Below are positions 8,223 to 15,375 of a stretch of 34,286 nucleotides of DNA, one piece after another; position 1 is the stretch's first letter; each line of letters begins with the position of its first letter. The stretch comes from a virus: positions 1 through 34,286 of the IMG/VR virus record IMGVR_UViG_3300021067_000014; one strand, 5' to 3'. The notes below the pieces were generated by a model, which was given only the letters and a program-made list of their open reading frames with translations, was not told the DNA's origin and made no database searches. The position numbers were made by a program, and so were the translations under genes.

Positions 8223-9904
8223 TGGATCTAACTAAGCTTAGTGATGATGATTTAAAGGCTCTTCACGCGAATGATTACTCTCAGCTGAGCGATGAAGGAT
8301 TAAAGCATCTTTCAGGGGGTTCTTCCCCGGAACAGCCAGGGGTTCTATCTCAAATCGGAGATGCCGCGCTCAGTGGGCTTGGTAAAGTTGTAAATTTTGT
8401 GGATTCCTATACAGGGGCGCCGGTAAGAGCTGGAGTGGGAAAATTACAATCGGGTGGAACTCTCTCTGATGCCGCACAAGCTTATAAGAACCAGTTCGGT
8501 GAAGATGCGTCCCTTGCCCCCAGTGGGAAAGAGATAGCACAAAAAATAGGAGTGCCAGACAGCGCGTTATCCGGTCTAGTTCCAGGAGCCTTTAATGAAA
8601 CAGGAGAGGGTTGGAAACTTCAAAAAGGTGGAATTGCCGATATTACAAGCTCAGGAGTAGCTGGATTAGGAGTAGATTTAGCCACTGATCCGACAAGTTA
8701 CATCCCACTCGGAGCGGTAGCTAAAGGGATTGGAAAAATCACTGCAGCAGCCAAGCCTTCAGTAATCAAGGGGATGGCTAGAGCTGGTGAAGCCTTTACG
8801 GGAGCTCCAGCCCGTGAATTTGAAACCTACATGAAGCACATGCCTGAGGTGAATCAGAGTATCGCTAAGTACGGTGGCGATACGAGTGTGGCGGCGGACG
8901 AAGTGCGAAAACGCTTCATGGGTGACATTCAAAAAACTCGGCGCGGAGCTAACGAAGAGATAGAAAAAGCAATCATGGCTGCAGATCCCGATAAGCACTT
9001 CATTGAATTGGGACCAGTACTCGAAGCTATGGAAGTAGAGAAACTAAAGATTAATTCCACACTAAAACCAGAAGCTATTGCCGAAATAGATGAAATAATA
9101 GCGAAGGTGCGAAGTCTTTCGGATTCTAACCGGGTTGATATCAGAAACGGAATGGACCTTAAACAATGGCTGCAGGATATTGCCGAAGGTGAATACCGTA
9201 AGGACGGGCAAATATTTACACCTGGAAAAGAATTAGCTAGAGCCGCAAAAAGCGGTGCTTTTCATGCTAGAGCGGGACTCAATCAAATCTCTCCCGAAAT
9301 CGCGGCAGCTAATAAGAAACTCTCCCTACTAAGAACCATCGAAAAAAGAATCAATAAAAACGTAATCGGCGAGGGTCGACCGGAAGCAGCTCTTTTATCT
9401 GCCGGAGGGAGTAATTTAAGAAACAGACAAATGCTAGAGTCTTTAGGCGAAATGACCGGAACTAACATGGTCGAAGAAGCGGAAAAACTAGCCGCCATGC
9501 GCCGATTTGCGAAGCCTGAGATATTGCCAGTCGACACGACTGGAAAAACGGCAACCAGGCTGGCTGTTGCTTATGCTTTAGGTGGAAAACCAGCGATGGT
9601 TGCTACTTCTCCTATGGCCTGGAAATACGGTCTAAATGCAGGTCAAAAAATAGCAGAAGCCGCACCTATGGTAGGAAAAGCAATGCAGTCTCCATTAGCA
9701 AAACCTGTGCAGCTCGGGGCGATGGAAGCGGGTCGGCAGAAGTCATTAATGGATAGAGTTTCTCAGGCTCCAAACGGTCAAAAATTTTTAGGCGTATTGC
9801 AGTCAGCGGAACAAAAAGGGCCGGAGGCAGTTTCTACAGTGAACTTTATTCTTCAGCAAACAGACCCTGAGTATCAACGCATCATGGAAGAAACTGGACA
9901 GTAA
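8222..9904 (+). CDS. Large ejection / internal virion protein (P22 gp16-like position)
   Basis: A 560-residue protein starting at a TAATG overlap. Residues 1-30 hold a repeated L-S-D-D-x-L-K/E pattern (KLSDDDLKALHANDYSQLSD), a short motif often found at the start of phage internal proteins. Residues 35-200 have Gly/Ala-rich stretches (TDPTSYIPLGAVAKGIGK) resembling membrane-active segments. Residues 200-450 are charged helices. The last 100 residues are Ala/Met/Pro-rich. It is the largest of the ejection-type proteins and precedes the lysis genes. I see no transglycosylase (SLT) catalytic motif, so a peptidoglycan-cleaving role is not supported. Confidence 0.6.
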   Translation: MDLTKLSDDDLKALHANDYSQLSDEGLKHLSGGSSPEQPGVLSQIGDAALSGLGKVVNFVDSYTGAPVRAGVGKLQSGGTLSDAAQAYKNQFGEDASLAPSGKEIAQKIGVPDSALSGLVPGAFNETGEGWKLQKGGIADITSSGVAGLGVDLATDPTSYIPLGAVAKGIGKITAAAKPSVIKGMARAGEAFTGAPAREFETYMKHMPEVNQSIAKYGGDTSVAADEVRKRFMGDIQKTRRGANEEIEKAIMAADPDKHFIELGPVLEAMEVEKLKINSTLKPEAIAEIDEIIAKVRSLSDSNRVDIRNGMDLKQWLQDIAEGEYRKDGQIFTPGKELARAAKSGAFHARAGLNQISPEIAAANKKLSLLRTIEKRINKNVIGEGRPEAALLSAGGSNLRNRQMLESLGEMTGTNMVEEAEKLAAMRRFAKPEILPVDTTGKTATRLAVAYALGGKPAMVATSPMAWKYGLNAGQKIAEAAPMVGKAMQSPLAKPVQLGAMEAGRQKSLMDRVSQAPNGQKFLGVLQSAEQKGPEAVSTVNFILQQTDPEYQRIMEETGQ

Positions 9905-9905
9905 A

Positions 9906-10082
9906 ATGAAAAACGTGAACTCAATTATTGGAATGGTTATTTCAATACTGATTGCAGCGAATGCGTTTTTCATAGTGCGGTTAGTTGATAAGTTAGAAAA
10001 AGTGGAAGAATCGGCTTATCGAATAGCGCAGTCACTGGCAGTGTTAGAAGCCCGTTTTGAAAGCTTCACTAAAAAGCACTAA
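9906..10082 (+). CDS. Small one-TM membrane protein, holin- or i-spanin-like
   Basis: A 58-residue protein: residues 6-25 form a single hydrophobic transmembrane helix (IIGMVISILIAANAFFIVRL) and residues 26-58 a charged amphipathic helix with coiled-coil spacing. The ATG lies 1 base after the previous stop. It sits just before the M15 endolysin, the usual place for a holin or Rz-type spanin. With one TM and a short charged tail it could be a class III holin, a pinholin-type protein or a spanin subunit; the sequence does not decide. A second holin candidate lies at 27534-27842. Confidence 0.65.
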   Translation: MKNVNSIIGMVISILIAANAFFIVRLVDKLEKVEESAYRIAQSLAVLEARFESFTKKH

Positions 10083-10096
10083 GTCAAAAATAAGCC

Positions 10097-10122
10097 ATGA
10101 CTAGTCATTAATTTCTTATGCT
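10097..10122 (+). promoter_or_regulatory. 12-bp perfect palindrome and -10-like box before the endolysin gene
   Basis: ATGACTAGTCAT at 10097-10108 is a perfect palindrome, followed by TATGCT at 10117-10122, 13 bases before the endolysin ATG. No good -35 hexamer is seen at 16-18 bases, so a bound activator at the palindrome could replace it. The palindrome could equally be a repressor operator. Both functions are inferred. Confidence 0.4.
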
Positions 10123-10135
10123 ACCATTTCTTTAA

Positions 10136-10525
10136 ATGGTCATAAGAATCGCTAAAGGAATAAGCCAAGAGATTTCTAGGAACATCAATAGCAGTCAGTT
10201 TGACTGTAAGTGTGACTTCCCAGAATGTGACTCGACACTATACGACACCGACTTAGTTAGTTACTTGGACCATCTAGACGACCTCTTTGGGATGATTACG
10301 ATCACCTCAGGGTATCGTTGTAAAAAACATAATAATGCGGTTGGCGGAGAACCTGGAAGCTTCCACATGAAAGGACAAGCCGCTGACATAAAGACAGAAC
10401 TTGCGACGACAAAAGAACTGTATCACGCAATTGAGGGGCTGCTTGGAAAAAGCGGTGGATTGGGGCTTTACTCGACCTTCTGTCATTTGGATGTACGGGA
10501 AGGGTGTGCGAGGTGGGGAATTTAG
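10136..10525 (+). CDS. Endolysin, M15-type peptidase (Peptidase_M15_3-like)
   Basis: A 129-residue peptidase predicted to cut peptide cross-links in the host cell wall at lysis. The zinc-peptidase signature is clear: ITSGYRCKKHNNAVGG (56-71), SFHMKGQAADI with ligands His77 and Asp84, and CHLDVREG with ligand His117, ending ARWGI. The N-terminal domain has four Cys (24, 26, 31, 62) that may form an extra metal site or disulfides. There is no signal peptide, so it needs a holin for export. The ATG at 10136 has no ribosome binding site upstream and lies close behind a -10-like box, hinting at a very short or leaderless message. Confidence 0.9.
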   Translation: MVIRIAKGISQEISRNINSSQFDCKCDFPECDSTLYDTDLVSYLDHLDDLFGMITITSGYRCKKHNNAVGGEPGSFHMKGQAADIKTELATTKELYHAIEGLLGKSGGLGLYSTFCHLDVREGCARWGI

Positions 10526-10692
10526 TAACGCTATGCAGTGGGTGTAAGAAGCTTATTCACGCTAATCCTGTTGTCATAACAAGTCCAAAAGGTAAGCAGC
10601 GTTCTTTTCATCAAGAATGTATCGACATTAAAAATGTGGACGTGCAGACTAAGTCTGATTCACGTAGAATAAGTCGACCGCAGCCGCTTTAA
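10513..10692 (+). CDS. Small zinc-ribbon-like protein
   Basis: From the GTG at 10513 (chosen because GGGAAGGG lies 8 bases upstream at 10497-10504) the protein has 59 residues; an earlier GTG at 10504 would add three. It contains a C-x2-C pair (CSGCKKLIH) and a later H-x2-C pair (SFHQEC) about 20 residues on, a pattern that can bind one zinc ion, then a polar Arg/Ser tail. It overlaps the endolysin end by 13 bases, so the two are probably translated together. Function unknown; a small zinc-binding adaptor is the most that can be said. Confidence 0.6.
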   Translation: MGNLVTLCSGCKKLIHANPVVITSPKGKQRSFHQECIDIKNVDVQTKSDSRRISRPQPL

Positions 10693-10704
10693 GGGGGAAA
10701 ACAA

Positions 10705-11031
10705 ATGAAAGAACTAAAAAGTTTAGTTGGATTTGGGTTAGCTTGTGCTGAGTTAGTTGCAGACTTAGCCGATGGAGTGAGCTTCTCGTTAATATCTAAG
10801 GTGGTTCAGGTAGCTAAAGAAGCAAAGCCTGCGTTTAAGGGCGCAGAAGTTGCCTTTGAGCAGTATGTTGGAATGACCGATGAAGCGGCCCTTGAGATTG
10901 AGCAGTGGGTGGTGAGTGAATTTGATATCGATAATGAAAAAGTGGAACTCGCAATTGAATCCGCTTTAAAAGCCATTATCCAGCTTCGTGTAATCGTAGA
11001 ACTCTTAGTACCTAAGAAACAAATAGCTTAA
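10705..11031 (+). CDS. Small helical protein of unknown function
   Basis: A 108-residue protein with alternating hydrophobic and acidic helices (LVGFGLACAELVADLADGV at 7-25; IESALKAIIQLRVIVELLV at 84-102). The segments are amphipathic rather than clear transmembrane helices. It starts 7 bases after a GGGGG ribosome binding site (10693-10697) and overlaps the next gene by one base (TAATG). It belongs to the block between endolysin and papain-like protease whose other members carry signal peptides or hydrophobic segments; a lysis or envelope role is possible but not shown. Confidence 0.55.
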   Translation: MKELKSLVGFGLACAELVADLADGVSFSLISKVVQVAKEAKPAFKGAEVAFEQYVGMTDEAALEIEQWVVSEFDIDNEKVELAIESALKAIIQLRVIVELLVPKKQIA

Positions 11032-11711
11032 TGACATTACTAATTAGCCTCATTTTTAGCTTTTATGCCTACTCTTGTGAAAACACAGGAGAGCCGAATG
11101 CTTGTCATCATGGAGCACCGCCAGAGGTGTCTGACCATTCTAGGAGAGTAGCTAGGCGATTTGAAAGAGATATGGAAGACGGCCGTCTTCGAGAACGCAC
11201 AAATGGCGCACTAGATGCCATGATTCGTTTAGGGGCTCATAAGCTTCGAAAAGCGGGTCATAAGAAAGAAGCTAAAAAGCTTTTAGATGAATGGGATAAC
11301 CAATATCGGTTTCATCTACTTCGTCGGGACCTTGGAGACCACAAACCACTCTCTCAATGGTTAAAGAAAAAATATGAGGAACTAGAAGCCCTTTTAGGTC
11401 CTGAGGTGTGTCACGCGCTTCGTTTAGACGACATTAAGATTATTAATTTTGGGATCCCGGTGGTCTTCTCCTGCGTCGATGATGTGGATGAACTGGAATA
11501 CTCAAAGCACTTTGTGCCGCTAGCTGGAACCGTCATCTATTGGACCACGTTTTTTAGCTGCGTTGGGTTTACCTGGGGAACTGGGTTTTTGTACTGCTCG
11601 CCTTTAAGCTGGGGAGCTGAGTTTTTAACTGAAAAGTACATTGCACCACGCTTGAACGAGCCCATTTGGAAACTTTCCTGTCATCAAGAGGAACTCTCAT
11701 GTCGGCGATAA
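11031..11711 (+). CDS. Secreted Cys-rich protein with signal peptide
   Basis: A 226-residue protein with an N-terminal hydrophobic signal segment (MTLLISLIFSFYAYS) before CENTGEPNACHHG, so it is probably exported; the Cys at 16 follows a poor lipobox, and cleavage by signal peptidase I is as likely. Residues 35-130 are charged helices rich in Arg, Lys and Glu. Residues 150-200 are hydrophobic and aromatic with several Cys (VIYWTTFFSCVGFTWG), perhaps a membrane hairpin. The C-terminus has two more Cys. It overlaps its upstream neighbour by 1 base and the next gene by 13. No known family recognised. Confidence 0.6.
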   Translation: MTLLISLIFSFYAYSCENTGEPNACHHGAPPEVSDHSRRVARRFERDMEDGRLRERTNGALDAMIRLGAHKLRKAGHKKEAKKLLDEWDNQYRFHLLRRDLGDHKPLSQWLKKKYEELEALLGPEVCHALRLDDIKIINFGIPVVFSCVDDVDELEYSKHFVPLAGTVIYWTTFFSCVGFTWGTGFLYCSPLSWGAEFLTEKYIAPRLNEPIWKLSCHQEELSCRR

Positions 11712-12007
11712 TCAAGATCGTTTGGGCTGTCATTGGTCCTACAGTGGTTGAAATGGCGCTTAGCTTCGGACTTCCAAAGGCTATGGAATGGCTACTTAAA
11801 AAGGGCCTTCCAAAGTGGATTGTGGATGGCCTTGTAAAGATTATTAAAGAGGCGCTGGAGAAGATTTCAGAAGTGAAAGAGAGCTTGGAGCTCTCTCCTG
11901 AAGAAAAACGACAAAAGGTGAAGTTTTTAAAAAGAGAAGCCAAAGCCAAGGCTAAATATCACTGTTCGGGAGTTGCCTGTACTTCTGAAACTAAGGGGCT
12001 TGGGTGA
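11699..12007 (+). CDS. Small membrane-associated protein
   Basis: From the ATG at 11699 (AGAGGAAC ribosome binding site just upstream) the product has 102 residues; an earlier in-frame ATG at 11666 lies deep in the previous gene and lacks a site. The N-terminus (IIKIVWAVIGPTVVEMALSF) is hydrophobic and could span or enter the membrane; residues 25-55 form an amphipathic helix, and 60-90 a charged Lys/Glu coil. Two Cys lie near the C-terminus (HCSGVACTS). It sits between the exported Cys-rich protein and the papain-like lipoprotein, so a shared envelope role is likely. Specific function unknown. Confidence 0.55.
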   Translation: MSAIIKIVWAVIGPTVVEMALSFGLPKAMEWLLKKGLPKWIVDGLVKIIKEALEKISEVKESLELSPEEKRQKVKFLKREAKAKAKYHCSGVACTSETKGLG

Positions 12008-12010
12008 TTT

Positions 12011-13360
12011 ATGTTTAAATGGATTATCGCTTTTATCCTCATTATCGCGGGTTGTGAAAGACTCGTTACTAACAATGTAGAAGTAACTAAAGAAGTTCCC
12101 GTAAAAAAGCTTCAGGACTTCCCATGGGCTGAACAAGAGGTCATGGAGCATATCGCTCTTTGTGGAGTTGGGGTTGTAGAAGGCCAAGAGGGCCCTAACA
12201 AGTGCAGCTACCATATCAAGGTAGACGATCTCATGTATCAACACCCTTCCCTAAAAACGGGTCTTTTACATGATCCGGAATTTGCCTTTAAAGGGGCTAG
12301 TTTCTATGAGCCCGATGACATGAAAGAAGAGGATATTCCTGATTCTTTCGATTTAAGAGACCTCATGAAAAATGGAGTGCCTGATATCAGACAGCAGAAC
12401 TGTGGAGACTGCTGGGCCTGGGCTACTCATCATGGATTAGAGATTGTGAGAGCCGTTCACGATCAAAAAAATTTTGATCACAGTGTGCAGACCGTTCTTT
12501 CTTGCTCCAAACACGGAAGCTGTAACGGTGGGTATATGAGTGCCCCCGACTTCTTACTTAATCGCGGTCTTCCCTATGAGCCTGACTTCTCGTATCAGGG
12601 AAAGGATGCGAGATGTAAGTTTTCATCAGATGAATTAGCAAAAGGATGGGAAGGAAAGGTCATTTCCGCTCCCTATATCGGTAAAAGTAGCTGGCACTCT
12701 AGAGGGGCTCCCGAGAGAGAGGGAACTAAAGTAAAGGCCATGATGGAGGCGATGCTAAAGCTTAAGTCTCCTTTAGTCGTAACTGTGGCGGCCTATTCGT
12801 CCAGTGGTGGGGTGGTGGATAGCTGCTCTGCTATTAATAGCGGTGGAAATCACATGGTCGCTATTGTGGGTTGGGAGATGTGGAAAGGTAAAAGAGTCGC
12901 TCATGTGTGGAACTCCTGGGGTAAGTCGCACGGAGAAAATGGCGTTTCAAAAATTGTCTGGGAATGTGGAGACGGAAGACTGAATCGAGGTCTTGGAGTA
13001 GACGCCAGGGTCTATGAATATAAAGGGGTAAACCCGCCTGATCCCTGTGAGCTACCAGAAAACGTAATTGAGAAGCCAAAACACATGATGTTTTTGGGTA
13101 GTAGTGTGAAACTTGGAAGAGCTCCTAAGAAGGCTCAAACTTGTAAATGGATCCCGGCAGACGGAATAGATAATCCGAATAGCTGTGAGACCTATGCAAG
13201 TCCCAATAGATCGACTGAATATCATTTAGAAGCTTCCAATGCCTGTGGGAAAGTAAGCGGTATCTCTCAGGTGGATGTGTATGGACCCATGGGTAAGCTA
13301 GATGACTCTGTGCTGACCCCGTTTGGAATAATTAATCGCAATAAAAAGGAGAATAAATAA
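12011..13360 (+). CDS. Papain-family (C1A) cysteine protease, lipoprotein, with C-terminal Ig/PKD-like domain
   Basis: A 449-residue protease with all papain landmarks: Gln128 of the oxyanion hole and Cys134 in QQNCGDCWAW, the CNGGYMSAPDFLLNRGLPYE segment (171-190), His281 in GGNHMVAIVGW, and Asn301 in VWNSWG. The N-terminus (FILIIAGC, Cys15) is a lipobox, so the mature protein should be lipid-anchored outside the inner membrane. Residues 20-125 resemble a propeptide. Residues about 350-430 resemble a PKD/Ig-like beta domain (TCKWIPADGIDN, then TEYHLEASNACG). Papain-like enzymes are rare in phages. It may process envelope or virion proteins, act in lysis, or alter the surface of a lysogen; the sequence does not decide. 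Confidence 0.88.
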   Translation: MFKWIIAFILIIAGCERLVTNNVEVTKEVPVKKLQDFPWAEQEVMEHIALCGVGVVEGQEGPNKCSYHIKVDDLMYQHPSLKTGLLHDPEFAFKGASFYEPDDMKEEDIPDSFDLRDLMKNGVPDIRQQNCGDCWAWATHHGLEIVRAVHDQKNFDHSVQTVLSCSKHGSCNGGYMSAPDFLLNRGLPYEPDFSYQGKDARCKFSSDELAKGWEGKVISAPYIGKSSWHSRGAPEREGTKVKAMMEAMLKLKSPLVVTVAAYSSSGGVVDSCSAINSGGNHMVAIVGWEMWKGKRVAHVWNSWGKSHGENGVSKIVWECGDGRLNRGLGVDARVYEYKGVNPPDPCELPENVIEKPKHMMFLGSSVKLGRAPKKAQTCKWIPADGIDNPNSCETYASPNRSTEYHLEASNACGKVSGISQVDVYGPMGKLDDSVLTPFGIINRNKKENK

Positions 13361-13361
13361 A

Positions 13362-14024
13362 ATGGCTGGCATCGCTTCTTACTTTCAACTCGTTAATAGT
13401 ATCGACCCAACATGGGTTACGTTTAAGGACGATTTTTTTACTACTTTAGATGAAACCAATGTTTGGAACGTGGTAAAGGATGCTGGAGCGACCGCTGCTA
13501 TCGGTGCTGATGCAGCTAATGGAACTCTTGTCATTTCAAGTGCCGCTACTACGGACAATGACGGTGGACTCGTTCAAAGTATTCAGGAATATATCGTTGG
13601 TAGCGCTAATAAGGCTATTTATCTTGAAACTAAAGTGAAACTTAGCGACGCTACTCAGACTGATTTTTATTTTGGTTTATCGGCCCAGGCTGAAACCGAT
13701 CCAGAAAATATTCTATCGGCTGCTTCCAGAATTGGGTTTGAAAAGCTCGATGGAACCGCGGAACTTTCCGCTGTTTGCACAGCCTCCAGCGTCACCACGA
13801 AGTCCAGCTGTCAAAGAAGCTTAAGCGATGCAACCTATGCAGTGCTCAGTATCTATTTCGATGGCACTACAGCTTTCTTCTACGTCAATGGAAACCAGGT
13901 TCAGAGCATTGCAACGAATGTTCCTGCCGATGAAATGGCAGTGGCGATGTTCCACCTAAGCGGAAACAACAGCGGCACAAAAACCAGCACTTGGGACTAT
14001 GTGTTCTACGCTGGTCAACGATAA
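13362..14024 (+). CDS. Virion-surface protein with concanavalin/LamG-like beta-sandwich
   Basis: A 220-residue protein of alternating beta-strands. The opening DDFFTTLDETNVWNVVKDAG, the NGTLVISSAATTDNDGG strand pair, the middle YLETKVKLSD-TDFYFGLS, and AVLSIYFDGTTAFFYVNGNQV are typical of jelly-roll (concanavalin-like) domains in phage decoration and fibre proteins. The ATG follows AAAAAGGAG by about 12 bases. It is near the end of the late operon with another small virion-type protein after it, where receptor-binding or capsid-decorating proteins are common. Carbohydrate binding is possible but no binding residues can be assigned. Confidence 0.65.
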   Translation: MAGIASYFQLVNSIDPTWVTFKDDFFTTLDETNVWNVVKDAGATAAIGADAANGTLVISSAATTDNDGGLVQSIQEYIVGSANKAIYLETKVKLSDATQTDFYFGLSAQAETDPENILSAASRIGFEKLDGTAELSAVCTASSVTTKSSCQRSLSDATYAVLSIYFDGTTAFFYVNGNQVQSIATNVPADEMAVAMFHLSGNNSGTKTSTWDYVFYAGQR

Positions 14025-14035
14025 ACGGAGGACTC

Positions 14036-14509
14036 ATGCAGTCAGTAGCCGGTATTTTTACGACTGTGGTCGAGCAGCCCACGATCTCTATAGCCGCTTA
14101 TTCTTCTGGGGACCAGTTGGGAGGGCTACAAACACTCTCCCAAGCAGCCCTTGGGGATGGTTTGTACTGTACGCTTAAGGATTTAGTCGTTGTGGACTTA
14201 GCAAAGCAAAAATCAGCATTGGAAGTTTTGTTTTTCAATAAGTCACCAACACTGATTTCAGGTGACAATGAACCTCTGAATATCAGTGATGCTGATGTGG
14301 CAGAGTATTTCGTTGGAAACGTGTCTGTAGCCGCAGCGGATTACAAAGACTTAAGCGCAAGTAGTGTTGCCACGGTGGTTGCTGATCTCAGTATGAACGC
14401 ACTGGGTGGACAAGGTACTCTTTACGCAGTTGCCATGTCTGCTGGAACGCCGACATACACTTCTTCGGGAAGTTTGTACTTTAAGTTCACTTTCTCAAAA
14501 CAATATTAG
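14036..14509 (+). CDS. Small virion-type beta protein
   Basis: A 157-residue protein from the ATG at 14036, chosen for the CGGAGG site at 14025-14030. It has an alternating strand pattern (LKDLVVVDLAKQKSALEVLFFN at 45-66, then TLYAVAMSAGTPTYTSSGSLYFKF near the C-terminus). This layout is familiar from small phage proteins thought to decorate heads or fibres. It is the last gene of the late operon and ends 30 bases before a strong terminator. The pattern loosely resembles the protein at 33743-34240, but I cannot show homology by eye. Confidence 0.6.
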   Translation: MQSVAGIFTTVVEQPTISIAAYSSGDQLGGLQTLSQAALGDGLYCTLKDLVVVDLAKQKSALEVLFFNKSPTLISGDNEPLNISDADVAEYFVGNVSVAAADYKDLSASSVATVVADLSMNALGGQGTLYAVAMSAGTPTYTSSGSLYFKFTFSKQY

Positions 14510-14539
14510 GTTCCGATCGGATCCCAATCAGAGTACTTA

Positions 14540-14578
14540 GGGCGGGAAGTCTGTGGACTTTCTGCCCTTTGTATTTTT
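14540..14578 (+). terminator. Rho-independent terminator of the late operon
   Basis: A 12-bp stem (GGGCGGGAAGTC at 14540-14551 with GACTTTCTGCCC at 14556-14567, two G-U pairs) with a TGTG loop, followed by TTTGTATTTTT. It lies 30 bases after the last late gene. The minus-strand gene stops at 14577, so the hairpin could also serve transcription from the other side, though the T-run fits the plus direction best. Confidence 0.9.
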
Positions 14579-14807
14579 AATGGTAAGGAGAAAGGTGTCG
14601 CGCATCCTTAAAGCACTTTGCATAGGGATGCTGGAGCTTAGCTGCCTTCCAAAGCTCATTCACTGCTTCATCTAAAGTCTCGTAAGTTCCATCCCACTCC
14701 CACCCTACATCTTCGTCCCCTAGGGCGACTGATACCCCATAAGATGAGTCGAAAATGATTTCGAAATTGATGTCAGAGGCGATGAGTTTATTGAGTTTCG
14801 TGGACAT
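14577..14807 (-). CDS. Small protein of unknown function
   Basis: A 76-residue protein from the ATG at 14807, preceded by a GGGGAATAGGA ribosome binding region; a TTG at 14825 is a weaker alternative. It contains a beta-strand region (FEIIFDSSYGVSVALG) and an aromatic acidic stretch (DVGWEWDGTYETLDEAVNELW) followed by a helix. It resembles small single-domain phage accessory proteins but I cannot name the family. Its promoter region carries an 8-bp inverted repeat (14828-14857). It stands alone at the downstream end of the minus-strand cluster, separated from it by about 570 bases. Confidence 0.6.
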   Translation of the reverse strand: MSTKLNKLIASDINFEIIFDSSYGVSVALGDEDVGWEWDGTYETLDEAVNELWKAAKLQHPYAKCFKDARHLSPYH

Positions 14808-14827
14808 GTGAATCCTATTCCCCAACT

Positions 14828-14857
14828 ACTGAAGTTTTTTTCAAAATATACTTCAGT
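14828..14857. promoter_or_regulatory. Operator-like inverted repeat with minus-strand promoter
   Basis: ACTGAAGT (14828-14835) and ACTTCAGT (14850-14857) are perfect 8-bp arms separated by 14 A/T-rich bases. On the minus strand, TTGGAA, 16 bases and TATTTT overlap this repeat and point at the gene ending at 14577. A protein binding here could control that promoter and also the plus-strand direction. Function inferred from symmetry and position. Confidence 0.45.
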
Positions 14858-14914
14858 GACTTGGTTCCAAACTTAAATTATGGGGCCGCAATCAATAAAT
14901 AAAAAGGTCATAAC

Positions 14915-15028
14915 ATGTGGGATTTTTTGGTTAAGTTATGGTTTGACGCGGATCGGCGCGTAATGACGGATGAGCCAAATTCAGAAATGATTTTTATGCA
15001 ACGGAGTCCTTTGAAGACGTGCATCTAG
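14915..15028 (+). CDS. Tiny ORF, 37 residues, doubtful
   Basis: An ATG-started ORF with an aromatic N-terminus (MWDFLVKLWFDADRR) and a polar remainder. The upstream AAAAAGG is a weak ribosome binding site. It lies in an otherwise gene-poor stretch, in the same direction as the better-supported small ORF at 15113. It could be a leader peptide for that transcript or chance. Confidence 0.25.
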   Translation: MWDFLVKLWFDADRRVMTDEPNSEMIFMQRSPLKTCI

Positions 15029-15112
15029 CAGTCTTTTAATTCCATGAGCCTCTTTTCGTCGAGTGATGTTCCCTGAACTGTGGCGGGGAATTCCCGAAGA
15101 AAGGGGAACAAC

Positions 15113-15223
15113 ATGGACGAGCTAAATAAATTGCTGGTTGTCGCGGCTGGAGCAGTGGGACTGTTGCGGCAGGTGGTTAAGCTCCTTAAAGAGCTAACCA
15201 CCCGTAAAAACTTACCCAAATAA
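15113..15223 (+). CDS. 36-residue hydrophobic peptide with its own terminator
   Basis: Translates to a short hydrophobic, basic peptide: residues 7-20 (LLVVAAGAVGLLRQ) then VVKLLKELTTRKN. It has a good ribosome binding site (GAAAGGGGAAC, ATG 4 bases later) and is followed 5 bases after the stop by a strong terminator. The gene faces against the surrounding minus-strand genes, so it is a separate transcription unit. The upstream GTTCCC (15068-15073) can pair with GGGAAC of the ribosome binding site. This format recalls type I toxin peptides or small membrane regulators; a mini-holin is another option. Confidence 0.5.
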   Translation: MDELNKLLVVAAGAVGLLRQVVKLLKELTTRKNLPK

Positions 15224-15228
15224 GACGA

Positions 15229-15262
15229 GAGCTCAGTGACTTCAACACTGGGCTCTATTTTT
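15229..15262 (+). terminator. Rho-independent terminator of the small-peptide transcript
   Basis: GAGCTCAGTG (15229-15238) pairs with CACTGGGCTC (15246-15255), 10 bp with one G-U, 7-base loop, followed by TATTTTT. It lies just after the stop of the 36-residue peptide ORF and on the same strand, which argues that this short unit is really transcribed. Confidence 0.88.
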
Positions 15263-15375
15263 ACGGTAGTCCGATTCTAAAAATAAAGCAAACTTCATTA
15301 AAATTGCTCAAATTCAAATGAAAATCAGAGAATTCCCCCCCAGCCACACCATTGTGACCGGGGGTATTCGAACTC

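Larger units (their letters stand above)
14858..15375. other. Gene-poor stretch between the late terminator and the minus-strand cluster
   Basis: Apart from two tiny plus-strand ORFs (14915-15028 and 15113-15223) and a terminator (15229-15262) I see no gene here. A GC-rich imperfect hairpin (CCCCC and GGGGG arms with an inner CACA/TGTG stem) lies at about 15338-15365, just downstream of the minus gene ending at 15376, and could stop minus-strand transcription, but it lacks a clean T-run. Confidence 0.5.

Noticed and set aside
11569-11949. A 126-codon minus-strand frame opposite the small membrane protein gene
   Set aside because: Ser/Phe/Thr-rich composition typical of antisense shadows, opposite coupled genes, no start signal.
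15338-15375. TTCGAAT on the minus strand as the T-loop of a tRNA
   Set aside because: The flanking bases cannot form a T-stem and no D or anticodon arm is present. I found no tRNA elsewhere in the window.
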